Positions 43,001 through 53,875 of a stretch of DNA of 64,000 nucleotides are shown here, one piece after another. Origin of the DNA: Aquilaria yunnanensis (taxonomy: Eukaryota > Streptophyta > Magnoliopsida > Malvales > Thymelaeaceae); NCBI GenBank assembly GCA_039654915.1, contig JBDJPA010000012.1, positions 806,001-870,000 of the forward strand. Reading direction: 5' to 3'. A program made the translations under genes and the position numbers. The notes under the pieces are model-generated. The model made no database searches, was not told the DNA's origin, and saw only the letters and a list, made by a program, of their open reading frames with translations. The number at the start of each line of letters is the position of its first letter. The first letter of the stretch is position 1.

Positions 43001-44048
43001 TTCATTCTTTTCAGAGTTTCTAATATTATTGAGCTCATCCAAATTTCTTGTAATATTGTGTGAGGCACCACTATCCATTATCCAATCCGTCAAATAAATA
43101 GAGGGAAAAATCTTACTAGAGAAAGTTTCATGAACCATGCTTGATGATTCACTAATACCTAGTAATGACATTAACCTTTCAAGCTAAATTTGCATTAAAG
43201 AGGGCATATGGACCAGGTTTTCAGATTCTCTTTTTGTGGCAGTCTGCCCTTGAACCATATTGGCAGTGGCTCATCTAAAACCATGACTGCCACGTCCTCG
43301 ACCACGGTCGCTTCCACCTGTGCCTCTAAAATTCCAATTTTCAAGGTAGCCAATTATTTCAAAACACCAAGACTTGTCACGTCCTGGTCATTTACAGTGC
43401 GTGCAGACTTCAAATCTGGATTCAGAACTTCATATCTCATTGGTTTGTCTCTTCTGCTCGAATTTTCTTCTACTGGGCTGCTGCTTGTGACCTTGGATCC
43501 TCTCATTGTCCTTCCTTTTACTGCAATTCTTCTCTTGAAATCATAACAAAGCATAGGGTGAAAGAGGGCAAAGGATCCATACAAATAATATTAGACCTTA
43601 CAGTGTTATATCGATCATCTAAGCCCATGAGAAACTTGTAGATTTTCTCATTCTCTCTTTCCTCCACCAAGTTGACTAGCGTTATGCATCCCGTGCAGCA
43701 CTAGCACACATCAATCTTGCTGTGTTGCTCCAATTGATCTTAGACTTCCTTCAGCTTAGAGTAGTACTTTGTCACACTCATTGAACCTTGCCTTAGATAA
43801 TTCAATTCACCCTTCAATTGATACACCCTAGAACTGTGCCCTTAATTATACCTTTGATACAGTTCACCCCAAAGATTTGCTGTATTCTCAAATGATATGA
43901 TTGTATTTTGTATCCTTCGATCAACACAATTAAAGATCCATGAAACCACTATTGCATTGCATTTATCCCATGTGAATATGTCATCCTTGTTGGTTTTGTC
44001 TCCATTCAAAGTGTCATTTATGAAGCCTAACTTATTCTTTGATCTCAA
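40026..44048 (-). pseudogene. Broken gag-pol of the degenerate copia
   Basis: Fragments in order on the minus strand: gag at 44048-43842 (UBN2-like, TANLWGELYQRYN), and protease at 43171-42953 (WIMDSGASHNIT). The pre-integrase is at 42925-42572 (LWHRHLGHPSMRN) and the integrase at 42461-41868 (DDFTQSTLIYLLRDK, VMSDNGTKF, EKIERKHQHILN). The reverse transcriptase start is at 41516-41280, with its later part at 40674-40302. RNase H is at 40256-40026 ([30 protein letters not shown]). Stops and shifts separate every piece, and the protein cannot be made. The RNase H wording differs from the copia at 10578, so it is another lineage. Confidence 0.85.
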
Positions 44049-44329
44049 GGTTTTACGAAAAGCCTTCTCCCACAGGTGGTAGTTTTATCCGTTAAGGACA
44101 ATCTGGCTGATGGTTATGCCAAGGCTGTTTGAGGAACTTAAGTAGTAAGTAGACGTTAGATCACTGATCGATGGGATCCTCACACGCGAAGGAGTTTACT
44201 CGCTGTCATTGTTCATCTTTAATATGATATTCTGTTCCAATCAACTTGGACTTCTTGTTGGTGCACATTAACAACTGTGTTATAAAATACTGACGAAGCA
44301 ATGGTGAACTCACCAAGGCTCTGATACCA

Positions 44330-44529
44330 AGATAAAAAGAAAAGGAATGCTAGACCATAAAGTTTTGAATGGTTTTTTCCTGATTAATTTGAACATATAG
44401 AGGAGCTGCATATATACAGTAAGACAAATCTTATTTTCCTTAAGTAAATACATGGGTTTTCCTAGTTAACTGCTACTAGATCATACATACAAGGAAACTT
44501 AATTAATATTGATCTTCTTTACTTCTTTA
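44330..44529 (-). repeat. 5' LTR of the degenerate copia
   Basis: About 200 bp. It abuts the primer-binding site at 44317-44329. Confidence 0.82.
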
Positions 44530-44869
44530 GCTTCCCTCTCCCCGTCGTTCTTTCTTCCCTCCCTTTCAGCCTCCCTTTTCTCATTGTTGTCGCTCTCCTT
44601 TCCCTCTTTCTCGGCCTTACTCGATTCGCGCATTTGCCATCGCAATTAAGTCACAATTTTGTCCCAATCCGCACATCCGCCATTTTGATTCATCCCAATT
44701 CCATTGAGATTTATCATCCTTGCCATCACGATTCTGTCCAAATTCATGTCACAATTCTCATTGTGTTTACCCATCACGATTTCTAGCCGATCCAAATTGC
44801 CATGGGTGGCGTACGTGGAGATCTAGACGATGCCAGTGCAAGGAAGAGGGACTAGTGCTGTGGATGAAG

Positions 44870-45224
44870 GACGGAGAGTGCTTGGAAAAGGGTGGCAGAT
44901 GGAGGAGAGGGTTGGTCGGAGAGGGAGGTCGATATGGAGGCTGAATGATATTCTCTTAGATTTTTTAAGGAGTTTTTTTTATTAGATTTTAAAGTTTTTA
45001 GGATTTTTTTATAAAAGGGAAAAAATTTTAAAAGTTAAAGTTAACATTGTGCCTATAATTCTATGCTGACATGACAATTTCTATTTAAGCTAACTAATTT
45101 TGTCATCCAAATGTCCAAAATAAAACATATTAACGATATTAGGGAGTCAAAATGTGTAAAGTGAAGGTCGGGATTAGAACTGGACTAATAATTAATGGTT
45201 AGGGTCTAATCATGCAATTTACCC
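44870..45224 (-). repeat. Right TIR of the 6-kb Mutator-like element
   Basis: Inverse of 39249 to about 39605; closes with ATTTACCC at 45224. Confidence 0.8.
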
Positions 45225-45249
45225 GTGCAACTCAAGATGAACAAAAAAA

Positions 45250-45575
45250 ACTCGTTTTAACTTAAATTCTAATATATTTTTATTTTTATTTAATTTGTTT
45301 TTTAATCAAAATTAATTCATTTGAAAACTAATATTATGTAGATATAATAATTCATTTAAAAGTAAATTTTTATGATGTTATTGAATTTTTATGATTTTTT
45401 TTATTTTTAGACGTAAAAAACAAAAATTTCATAAAAATTTAATAAAATTAGCAAAAGTGTATTTTCAATGAATTATTATAATATTAATTTTTAAATAAAA
45501 TTAATTGTGAAAAAAATATAAAAATAAAAATAAGTCATTTTGGATTAAATTACTTAAGTTAAAAATGCATTGTCT
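45250..45575. mobile_element. Palindromic MITE, copy 1 (same family as 52270-52608)
   Basis: The left side CTCGTTTTAACTTAAATTC and right side ACTTAAGTTAAAAATG are inverse. The interior shares the AATATTATGTAG, AATAATTCATTTAAAAGTAAAT and TTCATAAAAATTTA blocks with copy 2 at 52270. Tips are eroded, so ends are approximate. It sits directly beside the right end of the Mutator-like element. Confidence 0.65.
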
Positions 45576-48427
45576 CGAAATTTTGTATTGAAAAAGAGAA
45601 ATTCAACAATTCTTTTTCTATATATATATTTTTTAAAAAAGCTTGCACTTTTGGGATAATTTTCTTAAAGTATCTGTAAATTCCAAAAAATTCCTAAAAT
45701 TTGGTAAGAGGAAAAATACAGTTTGTGTTATTCTGTTTGCCAAACCCTTTGTTATATCTCAAAAACCTAAACTTTACTACAAAAGTCAAGAAAAAATAAA
45801 CTATTTCACATTTAAATATAGAAAAATGAATAATTTAAACTTCCTATTAAGAGTCAAAATATTATTAAATAGTTTAAATTAAGTAGAGGCAGCTATTAAA
45901 AAATTTTAATTAAGATTTACAAAATTAATATCAGCAATTGATCAACACAATAAAAGCGTTCATATGCAAATATGAGAAACAAATTATATTTTCGACTAAA
46001 CTTGTTCTTTTTTAATAAAAAAAAGTTTCACCGAAAATAACATGGATAGAGGTGCATGCATTTAAACCATTGCCCTGAGTTTAAATCATTGTATGTAACA
46101 AATCGTTATCAGTAAAGGAGGGGTTGTATTTATTTGCGAATTCCAGCAGAGTGGCGTAGACATTATTCGGAGTAGTGAAATGAAAAAGAAAATGGGGAAG
46201 TAAGGGAAGGGTGGGTGTGGGTGTGGGTGGGGCAGAGGCATAAAGAAAGAAAGAAAATGAGGAAGTAAGGGTAGGGTGGGTGGAGCAGGGGGCATTAAAA
46301 TGTCCTCAATTTGCGTACCCTAACGTACCTTATCCCACTCTCATCCCATCCCATCCCATCCCATCCATTCCAATCAATTTCCGCATCTCATTCTCATGTT
46401 AGGGCGATGTGACGTGCATGAGGTGCTTGCTAAGACTGACTAACACAGACCTAATCCCAGCCGACATCAGATCATACTGTGCCTAACACGCAATCAGTTG
46501 CGCGCGTTCGCCTTCGTAATTATATTGACTGGATTCCGCTAAGGTAAAAACGTTAGTGAAAAATATGATTTTTTTCACTTATTTTATTGAAATTAAATAA
46601 AGTATTTTGTCGAAATCTACTTTGTAGATGTAACTTTTTATTTATTTTTAGAAAGACAAAACAAACAATTTTTTTTTTCATAAAGAAGCAGGGAAATGTG
46701 TTAAAATTATATATAGCTATGAGATGAGATCATCAAGCTCTCGTGGCCCCGTGGGTACCCGCTAAACGGCACAAGGGCAATTCAAAAAAGAATATAATTC
46801 ACTATTTTTGAAATATAATATTAGTAGTATTTTTTTTTCCCTAAAAGTAATGCCGTAGAAAATCTGATTTTTATGAATATCTTCTTATGGATGTGACAAA
46901 CTGACAATAGTGTTTGGTTCCCAATTGTGTTACAATTGTTTGGTTCCCAATTCTCTTATGGATGTGACTCAACCCTCAGTGAGCCACATACATATAGATG
47001 CAATATCTTCTTCCAAAGTAGTGGCAATTGTAAGCAGTTGGTGAGAACCAAGTATTAAATACCGACAACATTAGATATATCGTGTCCTGTAATTATAAGA
47101 TATATCGTATTGAATATTATTATTTTTTATGAAAAAATGTAAAAATATTATTTTAAGATAAAATAAATTAAATAATTTTTTGTCATATTTTTATATGTAT
47201 TTTAAAATTTCTCATTATAATGTGTCAAATATAAATAAAATATATATGAAAGGTGATGTTATTTTATACAAAAAAAAACATAAAAATATTATATATAGAG
47301 CAAAATAAATATTACTCAGCAAAAAAAAACTAATTTATTAATACATGAGAAAAAAAAAAAAAGAAACAATACTATAATAATAACTATATATTTTTTAATA
47401 CCACATTGAATTCCTTGGTGACTCAAATTGTTTTTCTTTTCAATGGCTGTGAATCTCTAAGGTAAAGTATCGTGTTGTAACAAAAACATAAAAAATAAAA
47501 AAAGAATAAAAGTAAATATTTATTTTAAAATATGTGTATTAATTACGTTTTACTATTTTACATATTTATAAATGATATTTTGATGTAAACTAAGCAAAGA
47601 AAAATATCTCACACATGCCCCACAAAAAAGGATACTGTGATACGTTCTTTGCAATATTTTGCGATACACTGCAGTATTATGATAAAATATACATAAAAGG
47701 TGACCGATATGTGAAATACTATAAAATATAGTGATATACTGTGTGGTATTTCGCACAAAAAAAATGATAAATTATGAAAATATTTGTAATACGTACCGCT
47801 TAAATAATGCATGCATTCCCATCTATACATAGTTATAAGCTTCATTCTTAACTTTTATAGACTGAAATAATGTTATTTCATCAAATTTTAATTACCAGTC
47901 ATATCAAAAAATGTGAAAGCAAGACTATAAATGTCTATTTCAAGATATTTGACTTAATTGTAGATCTTCTGTATTTTTCAGTTATTGTGATACTATAATG
48001 TAAAAAAATTCTTCCAATCTTCCTTGAATATCTCAAATATATATGATATTCAAGCCTACAAACCAATAAAAACAAACAAAAAGCACAATCAGAAAAAAAC
48101 TAACTAACATAGTAACAAACCAACATATGGTTGAACTACCAAGCCAATACAAAATTAGACTAATTAACCATTCAAGAATGTAACTTAGATGATGACTTGA
48201 GAAAATGGAAAATAAAAAGACATAATTACTTGATCTATTATTAGTAAACGTCTTACCATCTATGTTTCTGCTAATTTCTGTATCATGTTTGATCACAATT
48301 CTTCTCATAGTTATCAATTTTAAAATAGACTACCCGAATTTATTCGCTAACAAGAATCAAATGAACCAAATAACACTTTAATTGATAGTAGTGAAGAAGT
48401 TTTTAGAAGGAAGAGGAAGAAAACAGT

Positions 48428-48484
<57 letters not shown>

Positions 48485-51400
48485 GACGAGAGTAACTGGT
48501 GGAATAACAATAATAAATTAACCAGCCAAACATGAATTGGAATCCACAGAAAATATAAGAGGAGGAGGATAGGATGGGGTTGGAGAGAATTATTGTGGCT
48601 ACAGTTTTTTGTTTCGAACAGATTTAAATCTCATTTGTCATTCATGATGAATAAGTATTCAGAGGATTGATTCTCCCACATCAAAATAAAATGGCCTGTA
48701 GTAACGTCACTGTCCATCACATCATAACAACAGACATGTCATGCACTAATTTTCCAATAAGAAATTCTTATAGTTAATCGGGTGATTAATTTGGGTTGGG
48801 CCTACTACTACTAGTATGTGTTGCGTATTTTTGGCCTCCATACACACAACTTCACCTGGACTCCACTTCTTCTATATCTTATCATATATAGTTTCGGATT
48901 TTTTTGGACCAATTGGATCCATCAATTTTGGATTCATATTCATGAAAGAGCCCAATTTTGTTCACACTTTGTACTTCATCCCTCTCATCCAGGAAGGTCC
49001 TCTTTTGTTTTTTTTTTTTAAGTTTAATGACTTTTTAATATAAATGACGTCGAAACGTTTACTTGTTAAGCAATACCCTGATTGGACGCATTATTTCATA
49101 AGAATATTTTTTCTCCTCCTCAAACTAGAATGTTGTTTCTACAAGTGATTATATCATATCAGCCAAGATTTTGAGAGAAACTTAACGAGGAAATTATATT
49201 TTACCAATCAATTTAAAAATCATTGTTATTAAAAAAAAAAATTAAAATTACCTGATTTAATTTAAGCGTCTTTATCAAGTATTTCTTATTTATCCTATTG
49301 AAATATCCTTGAAAAATCATGATTACCTTTCGATATGATTCTTATCATTCTTCTTTGACAGCAAGGGGGCTGAAAGTGAAGTAAGTCCCTCTCACATAAC
49401 AAAAAGCTGCATAGAGAAGTTGGCCCAAGTATCACGCAGGCCGAGATGGCATGCACCAATCGCATAGAATACATACATTTTCTACATCTTACGGCGCCTT
49501 CCGCACGACAAGAATAATCATCTAAAACAATCAGTACAAGAGTTTTTTCATACAATTAATATTAGTAAATTTAATACTCTATTTACCTGGCAATCACTAT
49601 TTTTTTTTATCAAGTAATTATTTTTTAATACTCATCGTTTAAATAAATATTACTTGAATTTTACAGAAAAAAAGGTACTTTAAAAGTGATTTTGGATTTC
49701 TTGAATATATAAACTGAGCAAATAATCATTAAACATAAAAATAATTACAAATAATAATTTATCAATAATCATCTCAAAATAACAACTGTTGACTGATACC
49801 TGCTAGCCCAAGGAAGAAAGCACCCCCTCCCACCCGGCAGTTACGGAAGGACTTGGGTGAACAGTTGGACCATTACGCGTGTTATACTCCCTCCAAATCT
49901 TCCCCCCTTTTCCTTGTCGGTGTTGTCCTGTGCCTTAATCTAATTTCATCCACCCAGTACTTTTATTTGTGTTATGATAATAATAATAATAATAAAATTT
50001 ATTGTTATCATCTTCATGAATAGAAGTAACGTATCTTTATCATCAATTGTTATTATAAGATATCAAATACTTCATCCATTTCATGTTTTTTCCACCACTT
50101 TATTTTTTGGGTCATTTTAAATTATTTACATTATTTTCTTATTTGACAAACTTTTCACACTCAATTTACCATAACACGCTAATCTCAATATTCTCTTTAA
50201 AACTTAAATATACGAAAAAATCCACGAGGTTCCCATACTACCCGCAAACCTATCGATTGAAATCTTCCCATACCATGAGTTTTCGATCTTTGCTTCTGTC
50301 CTCGTTGCTGTCATGGGTTTGTGAGGCCCAGAGGTCAAAACGTCATGGGTTCGTAATGAGCTGGAGGGATGGAGCCAAATAGAATTAAGGCAGAGATCTG
50401 AATGCAATCAAAGGGGTTTAGGCTGAGAATAGTGATTGACGACGATCAATTTAACAAGGACGAAAGCGGAGGCTGAGAGGTGGAAGCCGAAACGTGGTAC
50501 TTGGGAGAGATTGGTACTCTAATGACAAATGAGTCGAGGGCGATTGGTACTCCTTTGACTGACCAACACGACAGATCGATGAGGATGGTGTGATGGATCA
50601 ACAAATTTACAATGGGATCGATTGAGGAAGGAACAATGGATTGGCTAATTGACACGACTGGGGCAACAGTAGGGCTAGAAAAGGTGATAGGCAGCAAGGA
50701 GTGCCGATATTGGTTGGCCCGGCGACGTGCAGACAAGGATGGAGATGAAGACGACAGTGGTCCTTTGTTATGTCGTGCTTTGTTGCTCAGGGAGAACATG
50801 GACAAATTAATAGATGTGCAAGCTTTCTTAAACTGCATGCCAAGTAGAAATGATGCAAACAAAGCGAGATAGAGGGAATGTGTGTGTGTGTGTGTGTTTG
50901 TGTGTGTATTTATGTTCCTACTACGTTCATAAAAATACAACATTTGTCACTCTTATCTTATGTGTATGATGTTCATATCATTTCTGACAAGTATATATTA
51001 TACTATATTCTAAAAGATGAAGAGATTTTTCACTGTTCATCTACAATAATTATGATCATTATAGATGAATAGTTTCATTTTTTTTTTTTTGGCTTTTTTA
51101 GGATGCGATTAGCTTTTTTTTTTTTTTAGTTTGATCCTTTTTTCACTTTTAGCTTGCCTTTTTGAGGGCCTATGTTGTAATTTTCTCGATTTTAATATAT
51201 CTCAAGTTTGTTTCGGTTAAAACACAATTTCAATCCCTAACTTTTTAAGTTTTCCATTTGAAGCTCTGAGTTATGTACGTCTTACATATTGGTTCCCAAA
51301 TTTTATAACCATTTAATTAGATTTTCTATTTGCTAATTTGGCCACCAATTTTTTTTTTGTTTTTAATGTACTATCTTTTAAAATAAGACATTGGTGACCA

Positions 51401-52267
51401 TAATTTGTTTCTTTTTTAGTTAAACCAATTTTTATCTTCATTAAGTCAATTGTTAAATCATTAATACCCAAAGTTTTTACATTTTTTTTCTTGATCCTAA
51501 ATTTTTTATTGATTTTCTTTATTGTCATTTTCTAAAATAAAACTTTAATTATTATAATTTTCCTACTTTTGGTTGATTTAGCTTTAGTTTTTTTTTACTT
51601 TATTTTTTTATCTTTATTAAGTTAATGGCTAGACTATTAATTGATTAATATATTAAGCATAGTTTTGTATTTTGGCTATTTTTTATCATTATTAATTATT
51701 AAGTTTTGTAGCATCAATTATTTACTTTAAGCTCTACAGTTTAATAAAGTAATTTGGTCCATGATTGTTAAATTTGAAAGTGAATTTTTCTAGATGAATT
51801 TTTCATCAATATTAAATATTAGATTTTGAATTAATAAGAGATGAAAATTTTTAGTGAATTTTTTAATTAAAAAAATATGTATTATTTTAAAGTATGTACC
51901 GTGTTTTGTTTCGCACTATTATTATTAAAATTTATTATAAAAACATTTGCTACGATATGCGGGTCCCCAAACATCTTCATTTGTTCTCTTGGTTTCTAAT
52001 TTTTTTTATTTTTTTTATTTATTGTCTTCTAAAGTAAAATTTTGGCAACCATGATTTGTTTCTTTATTTTTAATTAACCATAGTGATTTTGTTTAACATT
52101 TTTTTTTATTTTTTTTATTAATTTTTAAAACAAAACTTTAGTCACTATAAGTTGTTTACTTTTTAGTATGGTCCAAGCTAATTTATTTTAGCTAATGTTT
52201 TTATTTATTTTCTTTTTTTATTTATTAAATTGATTGTTAAGGCTTTAAGTCTTGAAATCTTTACATT
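45576..52267. other. Long AT-rich spacer, no gene supported
   Basis: It contains poly-A/T tracts, an (AT)n microsatellite at 48430-48481, a (CCCAT)n run near 46340-46365, and a (GT)n run near 50880-50908. A duplicated GTTTGGTTCCCAATT word occurs near 46912 and 46938. Near 50069 a CTTCATCCATTTCATG start resembles a decayed Stowaway end, but no matching right end was found. Open frames here have no family character. Confidence 0.5.
48430..48481. repeat. (AT)n microsatellite, about 26 units
   Basis: Uninterrupted alternating A/T. Confidence 0.95.
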
Positions 52268-52269
52268 TA

Positions 52270-52608
52270 GAGCCAGTTTATTTTAACTTAAGTCAATTGA
52301 CTTTATTTTTCTTTTACACTTTTTTTTTGCCTGAAACCAATTTTATTTGAAAGTCAATGTTATGTAGGTGTAATAATCCATTTGAAAGTAAATTTTCATG
52401 ATGTTGTTAAATTTTTATGAATTTTTTAATGCCTTAAACTAGAAAAATTTATAAAAATTTAGTAAGATTACCAAAATTGTATTTTTAATGGATTATTGCA
52501 GCTACATAATATTGGTTTTTAATTAAAATTAGTTATGGGTAAAAAATATATAAGAATAAAAATAAATTATTTTAAAATCAATTGACTTAAGTTAAAACGA
52601 ATTGGCCC
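52270..52608. mobile_element. Palindromic MITE, copy 2, about 339 bp
   Basis: The left tip GAGCCAGTTTATTTTAACTT and the inverse of the right tip GGGCCAATTCGTTTTAACTT agree, and the pairing continues through AAGTCAATTGA. TA flanks both ends (52268-52269, 52609-52610). The whole element is nearly a single palindrome. The family is not assigned; GGGCC starts occur in Tourist-like and hAT-like MITEs. Confidence 0.7.
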
Positions 52609-53028
52609 TAACTCGCTTGGCCTCAAGACCATTTTTTGTTATTTTTTATTTATTAATCATTGAACCTCACATTTTGTTATTGGAATTTCACTCTTTATCT
52701 TATATTAATAACTTTTTTCATATTATTTCTCTTTTCTAAAACAAATTTTTAATCTTCACGGTTTATCTGTTGATACTTAGAATCTTTTTTTTTTTTTTTT
52801 TGCTTTCTTAGTTCCCAAACTTTATCTTAACTTTTTTTATCCTGGTTTTTGTTTTTTTACTTTTATGAAACTTTTTTTTTTGTCAATGATTACTACTATT
52901 TATATTTAATGTTAATACGAATTGTATCGTCGCAATACACGGACACCATAAACCTCGTAAGAGCTAAAATCATCTCTAGCTAAATCAACCTTTCTTCTAG
53001 ATGTTACTTCCAGGTATCAAAATAATAA

Positions 53029-53485
53029 GGGAAAATTACAAAAATCTCCTATGATTTGGTCTAACCCACACTTTGCCCCCTCTATTTTGAAAAACCTACA
53101 CTTTACCCCTTATTTGTTTTACAGTGTCCGTCAACAACTTTTGAATCCTTAATTTAAACTATATAATAATAATGTTCTAGTGATTTCAAGATTTTTTATT
53201 TTTTTCACAGCCAACCGACCTTTAAAAAATACTGATATGTAATTATAAGGGGAAAAGTACATTTATAGAAAGGAAAAATTGATAGTTTAAAATATCTATT
53301 AACTATAAAAAAAATATGCGAGGGATTGAAACTACTGCAAGATGATTATCGTATAGTTTAAATATAGTTTCAGAAGTTGTTATTAGGCAGTGTAGAAAAT
53401 AGAGGGGGCAAAATTTAGGTTTCCCAAAATAGAGGGGCAAAATGTAGGTTACACCAAACCACAAGAGAGTTTTTGTAGTTTTCCC
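53029..53485. mobile_element. Mutator-type MITE, 457 bp, perfect 9-bp target duplication
   Basis: The left tip GGGAAAATTACAAAAATCTC and the inverse of the right tip GGGAAAACTACAAAAACTCT pair. Similarity runs on through the CTTTGCCCCCTCTATTTTG region for about 100 bp. AAATAATAA is repeated exactly at 53020-53028 and 53486-53494. No coding capacity. It ends about 390 bp before the start codon of the calmodulin-binding protein gene. Confidence 0.88.
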
Positions 53486-53875
53486 AAATAATAATCAATC
53501 CATTGGAATTTTAAGAATGATTAGTTTACCCTGACCTGACAAGTAAAAGAATATATTTTGACATTTACTAAATAGGCCAGGTCAAAATCTACAAAAGCTG
53601 CCATTCTTGGACGAAGTCAAGGAATCTGCCTCCCTCATTTCTCCAGTCATCCACACACAGTCAATTCCTGACGAACTTAGTTGGCATGAAACAAAAAAAT
53701 ATCATCAAATCAAATTCACAAGCTGGAACTGAAACCATCAGTTCATACAAAACCCATCCTCTGAGTCTTATGTTTCTGGCCTGGGTCATCTCATCTCCAT
53801 CAGCCAAAGGCAAAGCGTTAAAACAGATCATTTCTCTTTAAAAAAGGAATACTACCATTTCACTAGAGCACAAGA

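Larger units (their letters stand above)
39693..44529 (-). mobile_element. Degenerate Ty1/copia element nested in the Mutator-like element
   Basis: LTRs lie at 39693-39889 and 44330-44529. They share GTTTTGAATGGTTTT, GGAGCTGCATATATACAG and AAATACATGGGTTTTCCTA blocks but differ at roughly a tenth of positions by eye. The minus-strand primer site TGGTATCAGAGCC is at 44317-44329, next to the right LTR, so the element runs on the minus strand. Internal frames are broken everywhere. Target duplication is not clear (GCCAC against GCTTC). Confidence 0.88.
39249..45224. mobile_element. Mutator-like element with about 355-bp TIRs, split by a copia element
   Basis: The left arm (39249 to about 39605) starts GGGTAAATTGCACGATTAG. 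The right arm (about 44870-45224) is its inverse, ending CTAATCATGCAATTTACCC. Long shared blocks include TGTCAGCATAGAATTATAGG, the TAAAATCTAATAAAAAACTCC type run and CCTCTCCTCCAT. The flanks GCGCAAATCA (39239-39248) and GTGCAACTCA (45225-45234) agree at 8 of 10 positions, a decayed 9-10 bp duplication. No transposase is seen. The CT-rich interior is reduced to 39606-39692 and 44530-44870. It lies right upstream of the MAP kinase 5' UTR. Confidence 0.8.

Noticed and set aside
48430..48481. (AT)n tract as a replication origin or matrix attachment site
   Set aside because: Sequence alone gives no support beyond a simple repeat.
50069..50170. Stowaway-like left end
   Set aside because: The start resembles CTCCCTCCGTTTC only loosely, and no inverse right end with a TA target was found.
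50446..50943. 165-codon minus-strand frame with a Thr-His repeat
   Set aside because: The Thr-His run comes from a (GT)n microsatellite; the rest has no domain.
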